A stretch of DNA of 64,000 nucleotides. Source: Channallabes apus. Its lineage: Eukaryota; Chordata; Actinopteri; Siluriformes; Clariidae. Every line of letters starts with the position of its first letter. The stretch's first letter is position 1. Below are positions 1 to 14,100 of this stretch, one piece after another. Made by a program: the position numbers and the translations under genes. The DNA lies in assembly GCA_030522415.1 (NCBI GenBank), contig CM060108.1:38462256-38526255 (forward strand), written 5' to 3'. Under the pieces are notes generated by a model that was given only the letters and a program-made list of their open reading frames with translations, did not search any database and was not told where the DNA came from.

Positions 1-260
1 GCATCACAATACCCGAGTGAAGTTCACAAAGCCTGCTCCATGAAGACACGGTGAAAGAAGCATTGTAATATTTGCATGTATTTAGTATACCATACCAGCA
101 TTTGATGGTGGGATGGTGAACAGTCTGCCATCAAATGTTGATATGCTGGGATGCATGGGCTGCACATGTGTTCAGGTTGGAGCGGAAGAACTCGAATGTC
201 TTGCACAGAGCCCTGTCTCGGAAAACCTTCCCAGGCATGTGGAGCACTTAACAACTAAAG
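1..260 (+). mobile_element. Tc1-like transposase remnant (degenerate)
   Basis: The stretch keeps a trace of the C-terminal part of a Tc1 transposase: near 182-215 the plus strand reads a variant of the 'EELxCxAQSP' segment that precedes the last catalytic glutamate, and 25-60 resembles the preceding 'HKARS' region. The frame is broken and no inverted repeats are visible. It looks like an old fragment of the Tc1 family also seen at 29.05-29.5 kb. Confidence 0.35.
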
Positions 261-461
261 GGAAATAAATCCGTGACGACATATAGTAGACATGAAGATA
301 ATGAAACCCGTTATAAATAGTGTCTCAGCACACGGGCTGGGATTTGTCATAAAAGCGACAAGTGTAGACGTCCTGATGCATGTTACCATGTTATAAGTTA
401 TATGTCCTTGCTTTACATATGTAACATATAAACACGGCACAGACTCTACAGTTTGTTTCAT

Positions 462-467
462 TTTAAT
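462..467 (-). terminator. Candidate polyadenylation signal of prkd (ATTAAA)
   Basis: Read on the minus strand this is ATTAAA, 133 bases after the prkd stop codon at 600, followed by a T/G-rich stretch. It is the nearest reasonable signal and would give a short 3' UTR. This is inference from motif and position only. Confidence 0.3.
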
Positions 468-599
468 AAAAATAGTCAGTGTGTAAAAAATGTACAGTCA
501 TATCATTTCAGGGCAATGGGGGTCCGTACAGTCCATACACACACACCACAGTCACACGTCCTGATTAAACCGAAGCATCCACTGTATGGTATGTGTGTC

Positions 600-3446
600 T
601 TAGTGTCCCTGTTCTGTCTGTAGATGAGGAGGCAGGCTGAGGCCTTTCTCCTGAGCGTGACCTCTCCAACGCTCGTCATCTGCCTCATGAGTGAGGTAAC
701 GGCGGCCCAGATGTTGCTCAAACTGACGCAGGTCACACCACAGCTGGAAGTTCTGCAAGCACACACAAACAGACAGACATACTGGTTATAGTGTTCCTCT
801 GAGGAGATCATCACATACTGTACCCTACATAAGCTGCAGTGAATACTTATTTTAAAAGATGCCATTTTTATTGCACCATTTTTTCCCTTTTTCTTAATTA
901 TTCTACAGGTTTAATAGGAAGTAGAAGATTCTCCACAAGGGGGCGCTGCTACATTATTGTAAATCCTGGTAATGTCCCAACCCTCCTATTACTAAGAGGA
1001 GGATTAATAGTTGATGTTACCTGGAGCCAGGGATGTCCCATCGCTTTCCCCACACTGAACCTGCGCCGCACCACCACCTGCAGCAGGTTATTAATCAGAC
1101 TCACCGCTGTGGGGAAAAAAAGACACAGCTGTTTTATTCATCACTGACTTCTAACATGATTGTCACTTTCTCAAATCCACATGTGCATTAATTTCTCTCC
1201 GAGTTTTAACGTCTCACCCTCCAGAGAAATGAGGGCCCAAAGGTGCCGAGGATACATGAAGGCAGCGTTAGTGATCTGCTGGTTAATGTCCTCATCCTCG
1301 TTGAAGGGAAATGTGCCGCTCAGGCTGACATACAGGATCACCCCGACAGCCCACATGTCCAGTGAGCGGTTATAGCCATTGCTGCTGATCACCTCGGGGG
1401 CCAGATATGCCGGCGTGCCCACCACAGATCGCCGGAAAGACTTCTCACCGATTATCCGTGCAAAACCAAAGTCGCACAGTTTCACCTGAAAAACAGGCGC
1501 TTCAGTTTCTAACACATAATTTGTTACAAGTAACAATCAGCGGGCCCAAGCACCCTGCGCCATTGCCACCTGGGCAATAAGGAAGACAAACGGGCACGAT
1601 GGGTGCATGCATTTAAAGGGGACATACCAATACCATTATGACAATTTTTAGAAAAGAGGGAATTTGTTTAGACCTCCAAAAGATGCTGAAACAAAAGCAT
1701 CACACTATGATGTCACTCAATGTGATGTCCATAATATAAGGTCACACAGAAGGTTATTAACCACTTTTCAGCATAAGTTTAAGGCATTGTGATGTTACAT
1801 CAAAAATCCCTCCGCAATTTTGCCTCCTCAGTTTATTGAAATCACATATGCCCAAGTTTGTTGGCGATCGTATAAACTCCCTAGGAAGAGGAATGGTGGT
1901 GGGGGGGGGAAATCTTAGAAGAACAAGAGTGCCCTTGACACATTATGGCGCCATAGGGCTGATGTCATAATCCTTGGGCCCTAATAATCGTTAGAAGAAC
2001 AAGAACAATAATAAAAAATATTGAGGAATTCATTTTCTTCACAGTCCTGCTTTATTACAACTAGCAAAAAAATTTATCCAGATAATCTGCACTAACAAGA
2101 CTCACCTGAGGTAGACCATCTGGCGAGGCGAGCAGCACATTCTCAGGTTTGAGGTCACAGTGAGCGATGTGTTTCATGTGCAGGTAGCGCAGAGCCTCCA
2201 AAATCTACACACACACACACACAGACATCAACTCCTCACAGCCAAGAGCTAATATTCATAATCTTTTGTATACGAGGGGTGTTCAAGTCAAACCAGGACT
2301 TGTGATGAAATTTCTCATTCATGAAAGCAGAAAACTAATTGATTATAGAGGAGACTTCAAGCACATTATAACGGTTAGTCATGCAGTAAAACATTGGAAT
2401 AGTGCAAACATGTCCGTGAATCTCGGCCGATGCGGCTCGGGGCTCACTGCAGTGAACATTTAACGAGTAGAATGCCTGAGCTTTGAAAATCGCTGGATTA
2501 CTTGTCTCCAACTTGCGGAAGATGTGTATCTGTCTGTTGGAACTGTACACACGATCATCAGGAACCCGGCTGGGAGTTACTGCTGTATCCCGCATACAGT
2601 CCTGACCTCCTTCCATGCCAGAGAACTTTCTCCGAGGATGGAAGCCAAGAACAAAGTGAATTAATGTAGCAGGGGATTACATAGGGAAATAAAGGGAGTT
2701 TTTACTCTCATAACTGTGCCGTTATTCTGCACAATCAGAAGCTTTGACTTGAACACTCTTCATAGAATACAAGTGCAAGTATTAATGTTATCGTTTATAC
2801 ATTAAGAGTGTGAGCATCTATACCACAGGTTTCCATTTCAAATAGATAATAACTATCTGCCTATAGTACAGCAGAGATTTCCCCGGTTTCCATGGCTACC
2901 TGCATAACAAGGAAGCGAGTGATGCGCTCAGGAAGTCGTCCGTTCTCATTGGACAGAATCATCTCCAGCATGTCGCTATGGAGCTTCTCCATGATGACGA
3001 AAGTGCGATCGGGAGTTTCAAACATGCCTTCGAGTATGATGACCCCAGGATGGGACAGACTCTGAAAAAAACACACAAACAAATATACATGCAGTTTATT
3101 CACTAACAAGACAATATCTTAATCATTGTCTGAAACCAGTTCCATCATAAACAACAGAATTATTTAACAAACCTGCAGGATGGCCACCTCGTTTTTGCTC
3201 TGTCTCTCCTGCTTGGCTGGGAAGCGAGTTTTATCGATGACCTTAATAGCCACCAGTCGACCCGACTGCCTGTGAGTGCCTACACACAAACACACGCAAG
3301 GAGGATCTTTCTATTCCCAGACCCTAATGAACAACCAATACAGCTTATTTATCTTTCCGAACGAACGCCTTACCTCCGTACACCACTCCAAACTGTCCTG
3401 ACCCCAGCACTTCATCCGAGAATATCTGATACAGCAAACTAATATC
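600..3446 (-). CDS. prkd: prkd exons 13-19: kinase domain and C-terminus
   Basis: Exon 13 carries the glycine loop GSGQFG, exon 14 the VAIK lysine (K517). Exon 15 has the [15 protein letters not shown] hinge region. Exon 16 has HCDLKPEN (catalytic D611; HCD instead of HRD is normal for this family). Exon 17 has DFG (D632), the activation loop [18 protein letters not shown] and the [10 protein letters not shown] helix. S643 and S647 sit where the two PKC-phosphorylated activation-loop serines of mammalian PKD lie. Exon 18 ends in GHPWLQ. Exon 19 holds the 50-residue tail, containing [13 protein letters not shown] and ending TEQGH before the stop. Every residue needed for catalysis that I can check is present, so the enzyme should be active. 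Confidence 0.92.
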
Positions 3447-6400
3447 CTGCGAAACAACAATCCAGCGTTACTCCTCACAGGACACAGGCATTTCCTGTTA
3501 CAGCTGAATGAGAATAATTACTCACCTGGATTTCTTGACAGATGGCTCGATCATCTAGATAAATAACAAACAAAGCAAATAAAACTTTCATATCTATTTT
3601 TTCAAACTTTTTCATATTTATTTCTCTTCTTGCTCATTTAAGAGTTATCTTTTAAAGCACACTGTTATCTAGAAACACGGACCAAAATGATGTTACAGAA
3701 GATCATATGCTGTAGTAGATGTTTCCTTAAGTATGACGCTGTATGAACTTCTGTAGGAAGAATTAACTTCTGGATACAAATTTATTTCCAATTTGATTTG
3801 CATTTTTAATTGTTTTGTAGTTTACTAAATAAGGAATTAAATATTTCAAGGTGTGCTGTAAAAGGAGAGTAATCAACGATCAGGGGAAGTGACATCACCT
3901 GATTTGAAGTCTGGCTACTCTTACCCTTGATTTATTTTTATTTTTTTAAGTCCTACTTTTCAGCTCTTTTTAATTTAAACATTTGCTGTTTTAGTTTTTG
4001 TGTTACAGAAGTTACACAAGTCTTGTAGACTTGATGGAAAATTTGCTGACCCTTACAAGACCCTAACACAAACCTTAACTTCTTATATCAGCATTAATAT
4101 GATCCTTGCTAAGGAACAAAGTAATAGTTTGTTGCTGGAGTGTGCATCATAGAAAGAGCTGCTGCTATAGTAACAGATCGAGGGCATTTATATAAAGCTG
4201 TGGTTTGAGAATAACACAGTACTGCTGTACTATGTTACAGAAGGTTTTTTATTATTATTTATATTATTGTTAGAATTTATGTGCAATATTATTATGGTAT
4301 ATAAAACGATCTGAAACAAATTGGAATACATGATATGTATGTATGTATGTGTGTGTGTGTGTGTGTGTGTGTGAGAGTGAGACCTGTGTGCTGTGCTGTG
4401 TCAAGGCTGAGGCTCTGTAAAGGCATGAGTGCAAGCCTGATGGCCGACTCCCAGGCTGCTCCTTCTGCGCCTGCGAACACGCAATAGACGACAGAGCTCG
4501 TCTGCAGCTCGAACGAATGACCAGCATCGTCCTCTTGCACGGGAACAGTGAGCTGAGATGAACCTCGAACCTGCAGCACTTCAGACAGGGGCAGCTCCTG
4601 TACAGCAAGGACAAGGGTTAGGAACAGTGTGTTACAGCTTACATATACAGTAGAGCCATATAAGATGAACGACACATTAGGTTCTTAATAAAGTGGAGGT
4701 AATTTGGGAAGACCAAATAAGGACAGCTTAGATATTTGTTATGAAAGTAACGCGTAGGAAAGTGATGGTAGTGTGTAGGAGAGTTACTGTTAAAACCATG
4801 AAATGATTAGTCTGCCTTATGCACCAGTCAGTTCTGGTAAACTAGTCAGAGTGCGGAAAAATATAAGAGAGTTATAAGAGTAAAAACTCCCTTTATTTCT
4901 CTATGTAATCCCCTGCTACGTTAATGCACAGTTACAGTGGGGTTAGTGACATCATCAGTGGACATCTCAAATAATACTTTAGCTTTAAAATAGAAATGCC
5001 TTTTCAGGATCTATTAAAACTAGCGAAGTAAAACCGTACGCTTACACGCATTCACTACACACACACACACACTTGCTTGTGTGATGTTGCTACACAAGTG
5101 TTTCATTTCTCTAATATCACATCTACTATTAGACAAAGTGAATCAACACGTTCTGACCAATCAGTTCAGAAAATTCCGTACTGTAAGGTATGAAGTGTAA
5201 GTTACTGTATTATAATGTTCTGGGAGGGGGCGGGAACATGGAGCACCTTGTAGTACTTGTTGCTGTTCTCGTTCTGGTACATCGTGATGCTTTTCCCATC
5301 TAGAATCCAGTAGTGCCTTTTTCTCTGCAAGACAAACCAAACTGATGCTCATTATATAACCTTTACTCCACACATCTAGCTGATCTTAACATCAGAGTTT
5401 GCTTCTTGTGTGTGTGTGAGTGTTAGATTTCACCCACCAGTGTATCTACATCGGTATGGTGCAACAGCCAGCCATTTTGCAGTACCCCACTGGATCTCCT
5501 CTTAGTCTGCCTAACCGATTGCACCACCCTCATCAAGGGGATATTGCTGCTGAAACAGGGACTGATCCACAGACCCAGATGAATAAAGAGTGTAGCGTGA
5601 GTACAGAATGAATGTTAGTACAAAGTGATAAACCTCAGTGCAAAATGTGCAATTACCCGATCGGCGGTTGCTCCAAAGGCTCCTCCCCCACAAGAGGGCG
5701 TGCTTTAAATGGATACTCTCCATAAATAGCGTTGACTGTTACCACAGCTCTGTCCTCCTCAGATTCAGGCTCCTGGTGCGAGTTGCTCTCTGTGTGAGAT
5801 GAATGGAAGAACAACACACATTTAACTGAAGTTAGAAAAACCTGTGGTTTGTCACCTGTTGCGTTAACTGGAATTGTGTGTAAGCGCTGAGTGTTCAAAA
5901 AATACGCTACATTGCCCCTACGTATGAAAATGAGTGTGCCCTTGCAATAACCTTCAGAGGGTGCACTTTTGCCTCAGTAGGACCCTGATCATGGGGGTCC
6001 TAATCTGTGCATTCCACAAAGGTTTAAACACAGTATATAGAGTGCAGACTGGTCACATAATTATGTTTTTATATATATACAGTGGTGTGAAAAACTATTT
6101 GCCCCCTTCCTGATTTCTTATTCTTTTGCATGTTTATCACACTTAAATGTTTCTGCTCATCAAAAACCGTTAACTATTAGTCAAAGATAACATAATTGAA
6201 CACAAAATGCAGTTTTTAAATGAAGGTTTACGTTATTAAGGGAGAAAAAAAACTCCAAATCTACATGGCCCTGTGTGAAAAAGTGATTGCCCCCCTTGTT
6301 AAAAAATAACTTAACTGTGGTTTATCACACCTGAGTTCAATTTCTGTAGTCACCCCCAGGCCTGATTACTGCCACACCTGTTTCAATCAAGAAATCACTT

Positions 6401-7675
6401 AAATAGGAGCTACCTGACACAGAGAAGTAGACCAAAAGCACCTCAAAAGCTAGACATCATGCCAAGATGTACAACAAAAGTAATTGAGATCTATCAGTCT
6501 GGTAAAGGTTATAAAGCCATTTCTAAAGCTTTGGGACTCCAGCGAACCACAGTGAGAGCCATTATCCACAAATGGCAAAAACATGGAACAGTGGTGAACC
6601 TTCCCAGGAGTGGCCGGCCGACCAAAATTACTCCAAGAGCGCAGAGACAACTCATCCGAGAGGCCACAAAAGACCCCAGGACAACATCTAAAGAACTGCA
6701 GGCCTCACTTGCCTCAATTAAGGTCAGTGTTCACGACTCCACCATAAGAAAGAGACTGGGCAAAAACGGCCTGCATGGCAGATTTCAAAGGCGCAAACCA
6801 CTTTTAAGCAAAAAGAACATTAAGGCTCGTCTCAATCTTGCTAAAAAACATCTCAATGATTGCCAAGACTTTTGGGAAAATACCTGGTGGACCGACGAGA
6901 CAAAAGTTGAACTTTTTGGAAGGTGCGTGTCCCGTTACAACTGGCGTAAAAGTAACACAGCATTTCAGAAAAAGAACATCATACCAACAGTAAAATATGG
7001 TGGTGGTAGTGTGATGGTCTGGGGTTGTTTTGCTGCTTCAGGACCTGGAAGGCTTGCTGTGATAGATGGAACCATGAATTCTACTGACTACCAAAAAATC
7101 CTGAAGGAGAATGTCTGGCCATCTGTTCGTCAACTCAAGCTGAAGCGATCTTGGGTGCTGCAGCAGGACAATGACCCAAAACACACCAGCAAATCCACCT
7201 CTGAATGGCTGAAGAAAAACATAATGAAGACTTTGGAGTGGCCTAGTCAAAGTCCTGACCTGAATCCTATTGAGATGTTGTGGCATGACCTTAAAAAGGC
7301 GGTTCCTACTAGAAAACCCTCAAATAAAGCTGAATTACAACAATTCTGCAAAGATGAGCGGGCCAAAATTCCTCCCGAGCGCTGTAAAAGACTCGTTGCA
7401 AGTTATCGCAAACGCTTGATTGCAGTTATTGCTGCTTAGGGTGGCCCAACCAGTTATTAGGTTCAGGGGGCAATTACTTTTTCACACAGGGCCATGTAGG
7501 TTTGGATTTTTTTTCTCCCTAAATAATAAAACCCCTCATTTAAAAACTGCATTTTGTGTTTACTTGTGTTATCTTTGACTAATAGTTAAATGTGTTTGAT
7601 GATCAGAAACATTTTGTCTGACAAACATGCAAAAGAATAAGAAATCAGGAGGGGGGCAAATAGTTTTTCACACCA

Positions 7676-7722
<47 letters not shown>

Positions 7723-10700
7723 CATAATTATGTGACCAGTATATATATATATATATATATTTTATAGAGACCAAGAGGCAACCTTCGGTTATGAAAAATG
7801 TCCAGTGCCAAAATATGTAGTTCCATAATTGACCACTAGACCGCCACCAAAAGTTAGTCAATCCCCATCGACCCCATAGCTAGATTTTCCATTTGTTAAG
7901 GTATAAAAGTAGGGGTGTGGCTGATTTGAGTGACAGCTGAACTGCATCACTTTACCTAACCGGCTAACTTTGTTGAAATCGTTGAATTTGACCTTTAAAA
8001 TATTTTTTTATTACTAAAATAATAAATTATTAATAATGTTAATCAATTATAATTGGGATATGGTGAGCCTGTAGTACATTTTGAACATCTGTTTGTTAGA
8101 TGCTAGCTTGTTTTATGTCATACAAAGATGCACACTATATTTTTTTGTCTCATTGTTTTTATTGTTTTATTTTCATTATTATCTATTACCATGTCTGCAC
8201 CTATTTTAGGATTGTACAGCACTCTGTTGCCCTTGTTTTTATATATTTATTTGGGAGAAAAACATTTCATCAATCACAATATTTCATCATTTAAATTTTG
8301 TTTAGATTTGCTGAACTGACTTATAAGCACAGGACTGTGGACTAAATTGTTACTGGAGTGTATCGCTACTACACCCCTAATATTTTGTAGAGCTACTGTA
8401 TGAGTGTGTGTGAGTGTAATTTAGTGAACCTTCTCCGTTGGCTCGCTCTCCTCTACAGTCGGGTGGAACCTGAGACTCACAGCGGCGATGACAGTTAAAC
8501 TTGCAGTCTGCAAACAAAGCAATTATGTGAAAAACAAACACAGAACAAGACTTAACACGAAACCTTCTAGCACTGCAGTAACACTGCATTAAATATTTCC
8601 TTCTGCATGTTTAGTGTAAATTCAGTTATGATAAAGATAAACCCTAAAAATCCACAAAACTGCCAAAATCTATGCAAAATATACAAAACATACAATATTT
8701 CTTAATGGAGTTCCAAGGACATTTGGAAATTAAGCTCTACATTTGTATGAAGTGTCTTTTTAAGAGCTTTCTCAGTAACAAGATATAAAATTATGTATAA
8801 AGGTTTAGTATTTAGTGTAGAGGTGTTTGCAGATCTCACCGGAGCACTGCAGGCCTTGGCGGAACAGCCCCTTGAGCAGCCGGTGGCAGTGCTGACACAC
8901 TGTGAGCTTGGTGTACGTGTGGATGTGGAAGGTGTGCGGCACCAGGGGCCTGCCTCCTCTCGCCCCATCACACACACCTAACCACACAGGCCTGTCTGCC
9001 CACGACGGGGGCCGGGAGCGTGATGGCTTGGAAAGACTGATCTGCAAATGAGAGGAGAGAAATAACAGCATGAGCACAGAAATAATTTAATGATTTGGAT
9101 TAAAGGTTGAGCATTGTGTAGATAAAGCACACAGCATCTGACCACAAGATCACACTGCACAAAACATCAAAATAGATGATGAGACTAATTTTGTACATAA
9201 TTTCTCATGTAGAACTAATTGCAGATGTATTAGACAGGGGGTGGGGTGATACCTCCTCCAGACTGCCTCCTGTGTGGTTGCTGAGGGAGGTGGAACGAGG
9301 ACGTGACGGAGGGAAGAGTGACAGACTGGGGCCGCATGGCCGGTACACCCGTGAACAGTCGTTAGCCAACATCAGTGCGCAGCGTTTATGGAAATCTAAA
9401 CCACAACCTAAAGAGAGAAAGACACAGAGAGAGAGAGACTCAATAAACAAGTATAAAACCTGCAGCACAGAATGCGAGGAAATTGTCTTTTTTCATTTAA
9501 CAGTAAGTTCCTCGATGTAAGAGCCTTTCTCAGCCAAATCCTTAGTGTAAATACATGCCCAGGCACTGTCCATATCAGTCTCAGTGGTGCCACACAGGTT
9601 TGGGACACACTGTGACTTCGTCTTATTTATAAATGTGGCCAGAACTTGATTATGTAGCTGAATGCTGTGATGACACAGTGGCAGACATCTTGCACACTCG
9701 GAATGACTGTGATTCAGGAAAGTGAAGTTACTATCGTACCAAAAATGTATACATCTAGTATATGACTCAAGTGTGTGTGGTAGGCGGTTCATGTAACTGA
9801 ATTCTAGCGAAACAATATGAGCTTATTGGAATTACCGGTGTAACTGGTGTAAAAGCGGTCCAACAGACTATGAAAAAAAGGCTTCAGTTTTTTTAGGAAG
9901 TATAAAGATTCGACTTTGGAGTGATGGAAAAATTTCATGTGTGCGTCAGGGTAAGAAGTGAACCCATGAAGCGATGCACCCATCATGTATAGTGTCCACT
10001 GTACAAATCTGGGGGTTCTTCAGTTGATCAGGTCTAGACTCAGCAACGTTAAGTGGCAATAAAATGAAATCAGCTGACGACCTGAATGTACTGAATGACC
10101 AGGTTATCACATCTATCGAGTTTTTCTTCCCTGATGGCACAAATATATTCCAGGACTCATGTACGACAATGATGAGGAATCATTGTCGTACATGAACTGG
10201 CAACTACAGAGTCCTGACATTAACCTGCCTGAAATGTTTGGGATGTACTGAACAGGACTTTTATGGAGTGTATCAACCCTCTTCTCATTAATACAAGATC
10301 TTGGCCAAACGTAATGCAACTTTGGAGAGAAAAAACAATATGGAGATGTTGCATAAGGTTGTTGAAATAATTTTACTGCAAATGCACGCTGTAATCAAAG
10401 TTAAAAATCTGTCTATGTGTATTTTGACACCGGAACTTTAATAAAGCTGATATCTACCCTTGCTGAGGCAGTGATAGCTCATTGTGTTAAGGCTCTGCGC
10501 TATTAATAAGAAGGTCGGCAGTTCAAGCCACAACACCACCAAGCTGCCATTGTTGAGCTCTTGAGCAAGTGCCTTAACCCTGTCCGCCTCCATGGGTGCT
10601 GTATTATGGCTGACCTTGCACTCTACCCTAACTTCCTAGGCTAGGATATGTGAAGAAAAACATTTTACCTTGCAAGAATGTATATGTGTCACATAAAGAC

Positions 10701-11046
10701 TTTATCCTTGGATGGATGGATGGATGGATGGATAAAGACTGTACTTACTTTATGTACATTAATTCACCTTTATAACATGCAAAGTCCATTGTGTGTTAAA
10801 ACCAGTTTAACACAGTGGTTAAAATAACCAGTCTGTCTAGTCACGTCGAAAAACTTCCTAGCTAAGTGTGATTTGCTCATGCAGTAAAAGTCACACTTAA
10901 GCCATGGTGAAACAGAAATCCGATACAAAAGCATGAATTTAGTTCTCTGTTAAATGATTCCGTTAGAGCTTAAAGTTCTAATTATGAATAGGCTAGACAT
11001 AGACAGTTATTTCAGTACAGGAAAATATGTGTGTCTATGACTATGC

Positions 11047-11123
<77 letters not shown>

Positions 11124-14100
11124 AGCGAGAGTCTTACCTTCACATTTTAAGCCCTGCCGGACGAGTCCCCAGAGCATCTCGCCGCAGTGGTTACAAAACG
11201 TAGGTGTGCGATAAGACTGGACCACCAACGAATGTGGGCGGAACTTCACTTCAGTCAGTGACGCAGAAGCTGCAACGTTTGAAAAGAGTGACAGCCTGAG
11301 ATGGAACATGAAACTCTATCGAAAGGGCCTCAAAGTGCAGCTTTATACATAGGCATATGCATATTTGTCTGCATTTGTGTTTGTTTGTCTGCAAACTAAC
11401 CAGCAAGTACCACCTCCACTAGGTCTCCATCGTGCAGGTAGTGTTGCTCTGAGAGTCTGTGGAGGAGCTGCTCTGACGTGGGATCGTGCTGAAACAGCAG
11501 CAGTTTCTCACCGAGACCTATCACACTCCAATCAGGGGCCTTTACAAACACAAGGGAAGCATTCACATGCAGAGGAGTACATTGCCATACTGTACACTTT
11601 AAGTCTCAGTTTTACCATGGTATTGCTGCTATAAAGTACAGAAGGACTTGTATGGTGGGTGCTGACATTTGCGGTAAGGAGATGTTTATTTCCAGCATCA
11701 GCACATTATCACAGGGAAAGGTAATTTTCTGATACGCTAGAGTCTTCAAGATGGAGGCGTTTTTTCAACTTCAAAAGATTTGTGCAACAGTTCGTAGTCG
11801 GTATAATACAACTGTAGACAGGAACTAACTTGTTTTGGGGACATGCTGCAAACAGACTGTATCAACAGAACTCCAGACAAATAGGGACATAAGAGATTGG
11901 GGGGGGAAATCTATTCAGTCATGAATCGCAATTTATTTGTGTGACGATTCATTTATCATAAATAATATGATATATATTATAATAAAGATGCACCGGTCGA
12001 TCAGCCAGTGACCAGAATTGGCTGATTTTATGTTTAAGCAGCCATGACCAATCAGCCTTGGACATAACTGATTATTATTATCAAAAGTCACACATGTTAA
12101 AAAGCCTCAGATCTGCCTTTTTCTCAAAACCCTGTGAGCAATTATTAGTCTGATGCAGCCACTGAGTGCTTGCAAATTAAGCATTTGAGACAGCAAGTGT
12201 GACTGTTTCTATATACAGTGGTGTGAAAAACTATTTGCCCCCCTCCTGATTTCTTATTCTTTTGCATGTTTGTCACACAAAATGTTTCTGATCATCAAAC
12301 ACATTTAACTATTAGTCAAAGATAACAAGTAAACACAAAATGAAGTTTTTAAATGAGGGATTTTATTATTTAGGGAGAAAAAAAATCCAAACCTACATTC
12401 ATTCCAAGATGGCGCCGGTGAGGTCGGCTGCCGTCACGACTGGCCGCGTTACAGGACGCACTCGATGACGCAGACTGGGACATGTTCAGAAACAGCTTCG
12501 ATGATGACGTCAGCGTGTTTACGGAAGCGGTTGTGGGATTTATTGGGAAGCTAGTGGACGATACCGTGGAGAAAAAGACTATCAGAACGTTTCCCAACCA
12601 GAAGCTGTGGGTGGATAAAACCATCCGCGACGCTCTGAGATCTCGCACCGCTGCCTACAACGCGGGACTTGCGTCGGGGGACATGGAACCGTACAAGGCT
12701 GCGTCATACAACGTGCGGAAGGCGGTGAAAGAGGCGAAGCAGCGCTACGGGAGAAAACTAGAGTCACAGCTTCAACAGAGTGACTCTAGGAGCCTGTGGC
12801 AGGGCCTAAGGGCAATAACGGACTATAAAGCACCAACATCCGGTAGACGGACCAACAGACGGACGCGACTCTGGCAGACGAGCTGAACACATTCTACGCT
12901 CGTTTCGAGGCTGCAGCTAAAGCAAGCGATGCTAATGCTAGCGGCGCTAACGGCTGCAGACAGGAAGACACTGCCAGCACCGGGAACGCGTTCATCATCT
13001 CCGAGCACGACGTGAGGAGAGCCTTCAAGAGAGTGAACACCAGGAAAGCAGCAGGACCAGACGGCATCTCAGGCCGTATTCTCAGATCCTGCGCAGACCA
13101 GCTAGCACCTGTGTTCACTGAGATATTCAACATCTCTTTATCTCAGTCGTTGATCCCCACGTACTTCAAAGAGTCCATCATTGTTCCTGTCCCAAAGAAA
13201 CCACATCCTGCTTCCCTCAACGATTATCGCCCTGTAGGCCTCACCTCAGTAGTGACAAAGTGCTTTGAACGCCTGGTCAGAGACTTCATCATTTCTTCAC
13301 TACCCAATACACTGGACCCACTACAGTTTGCATACCGTCAGAACCGCTCCACAGACGATGCAATCTCTCATCTCCTCCACACATCACTTACTCTCTTCAT
13401 CAACTACAGCTCTGCATTTAATACCATAATTCCCTCCACACTCACCACCAAGCTGGAGGACCTGGGACTCAGCTCATCTATATGTCAGTGGATCTCCAAT
13501 TTTCTGACTGCCAGACCACAGGCAGTAAGGATGGGCGGACATGTCTCAGCTACACTCACTCTCAGCACTGGAGCCCCCCAGGGTTGTGTTCTGAGCCCCC
13601 TGCTGTACTCTTTGTACACCCACGACTGCTTGGACACTACCAACTCCATCTCCATCATCAAGTTTGCTGACGACACCGTCGTGGTCGGACTGATCACCAA
13701 CAATGATGAGTCGGACTACCTAGAGGAGATTGGAAATCTGGAGAACTGGTGCCAGAGGAACAATCTCCTCCTGAACTTCAGTAAGACAAAGGAGCTGATA
13801 GTGGACTTTTGTACAAAGCAGGAGAGGAACTACCAGATCACCGTCATCAACAGGAGACCAGTGGAGAGAGTGGACAGCTTCAGATACCTCGGTGTTCACA
13901 TCACTCAGGACCTGTCATGGTCCTGTCACATCAACACCGTGATGAAAAAAGCCCGGCAGCGTCTGTACCACCTCAGACGCTTGAGAGACTTTAGACTGCC
14001 CTCCAAGGTGCTCAGTAACTTCTACCCCTGCACCATAGAGAGCATCCTGACGGAAAACATCACGACCTGGTTCGGGAACAGCACCATGCAGGACAGACGA

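Larger units (their letters stand above)
6048..7740. repeat. 32-bp palindrome arms flanking the Tc1 copy
   Basis: Positions 6048-6079 (ACTGGTCACATAATTATG then TTTTTATATATATA) have their exact reverse complement ending at 7740, directly outside an expanded (TA)n run at 7679-7718. The Tc1 element therefore occupies the AT-rich centre of an older palindrome or hairpin-type repeat. Confidence 0.75.

Noticed and set aside
5506..5510. CAG acceptor at 5507-5509 for prkd exon 9
   Set aside because: It would put the PH domain out of frame with exon 8; the TAG four bases upstream keeps the frame.
8100..8319. Hydrophobic plus-strand frames
   Set aside because: AT-rich intron sequence between prkd exons 7 and 8; no homology, no initiation or splice context.
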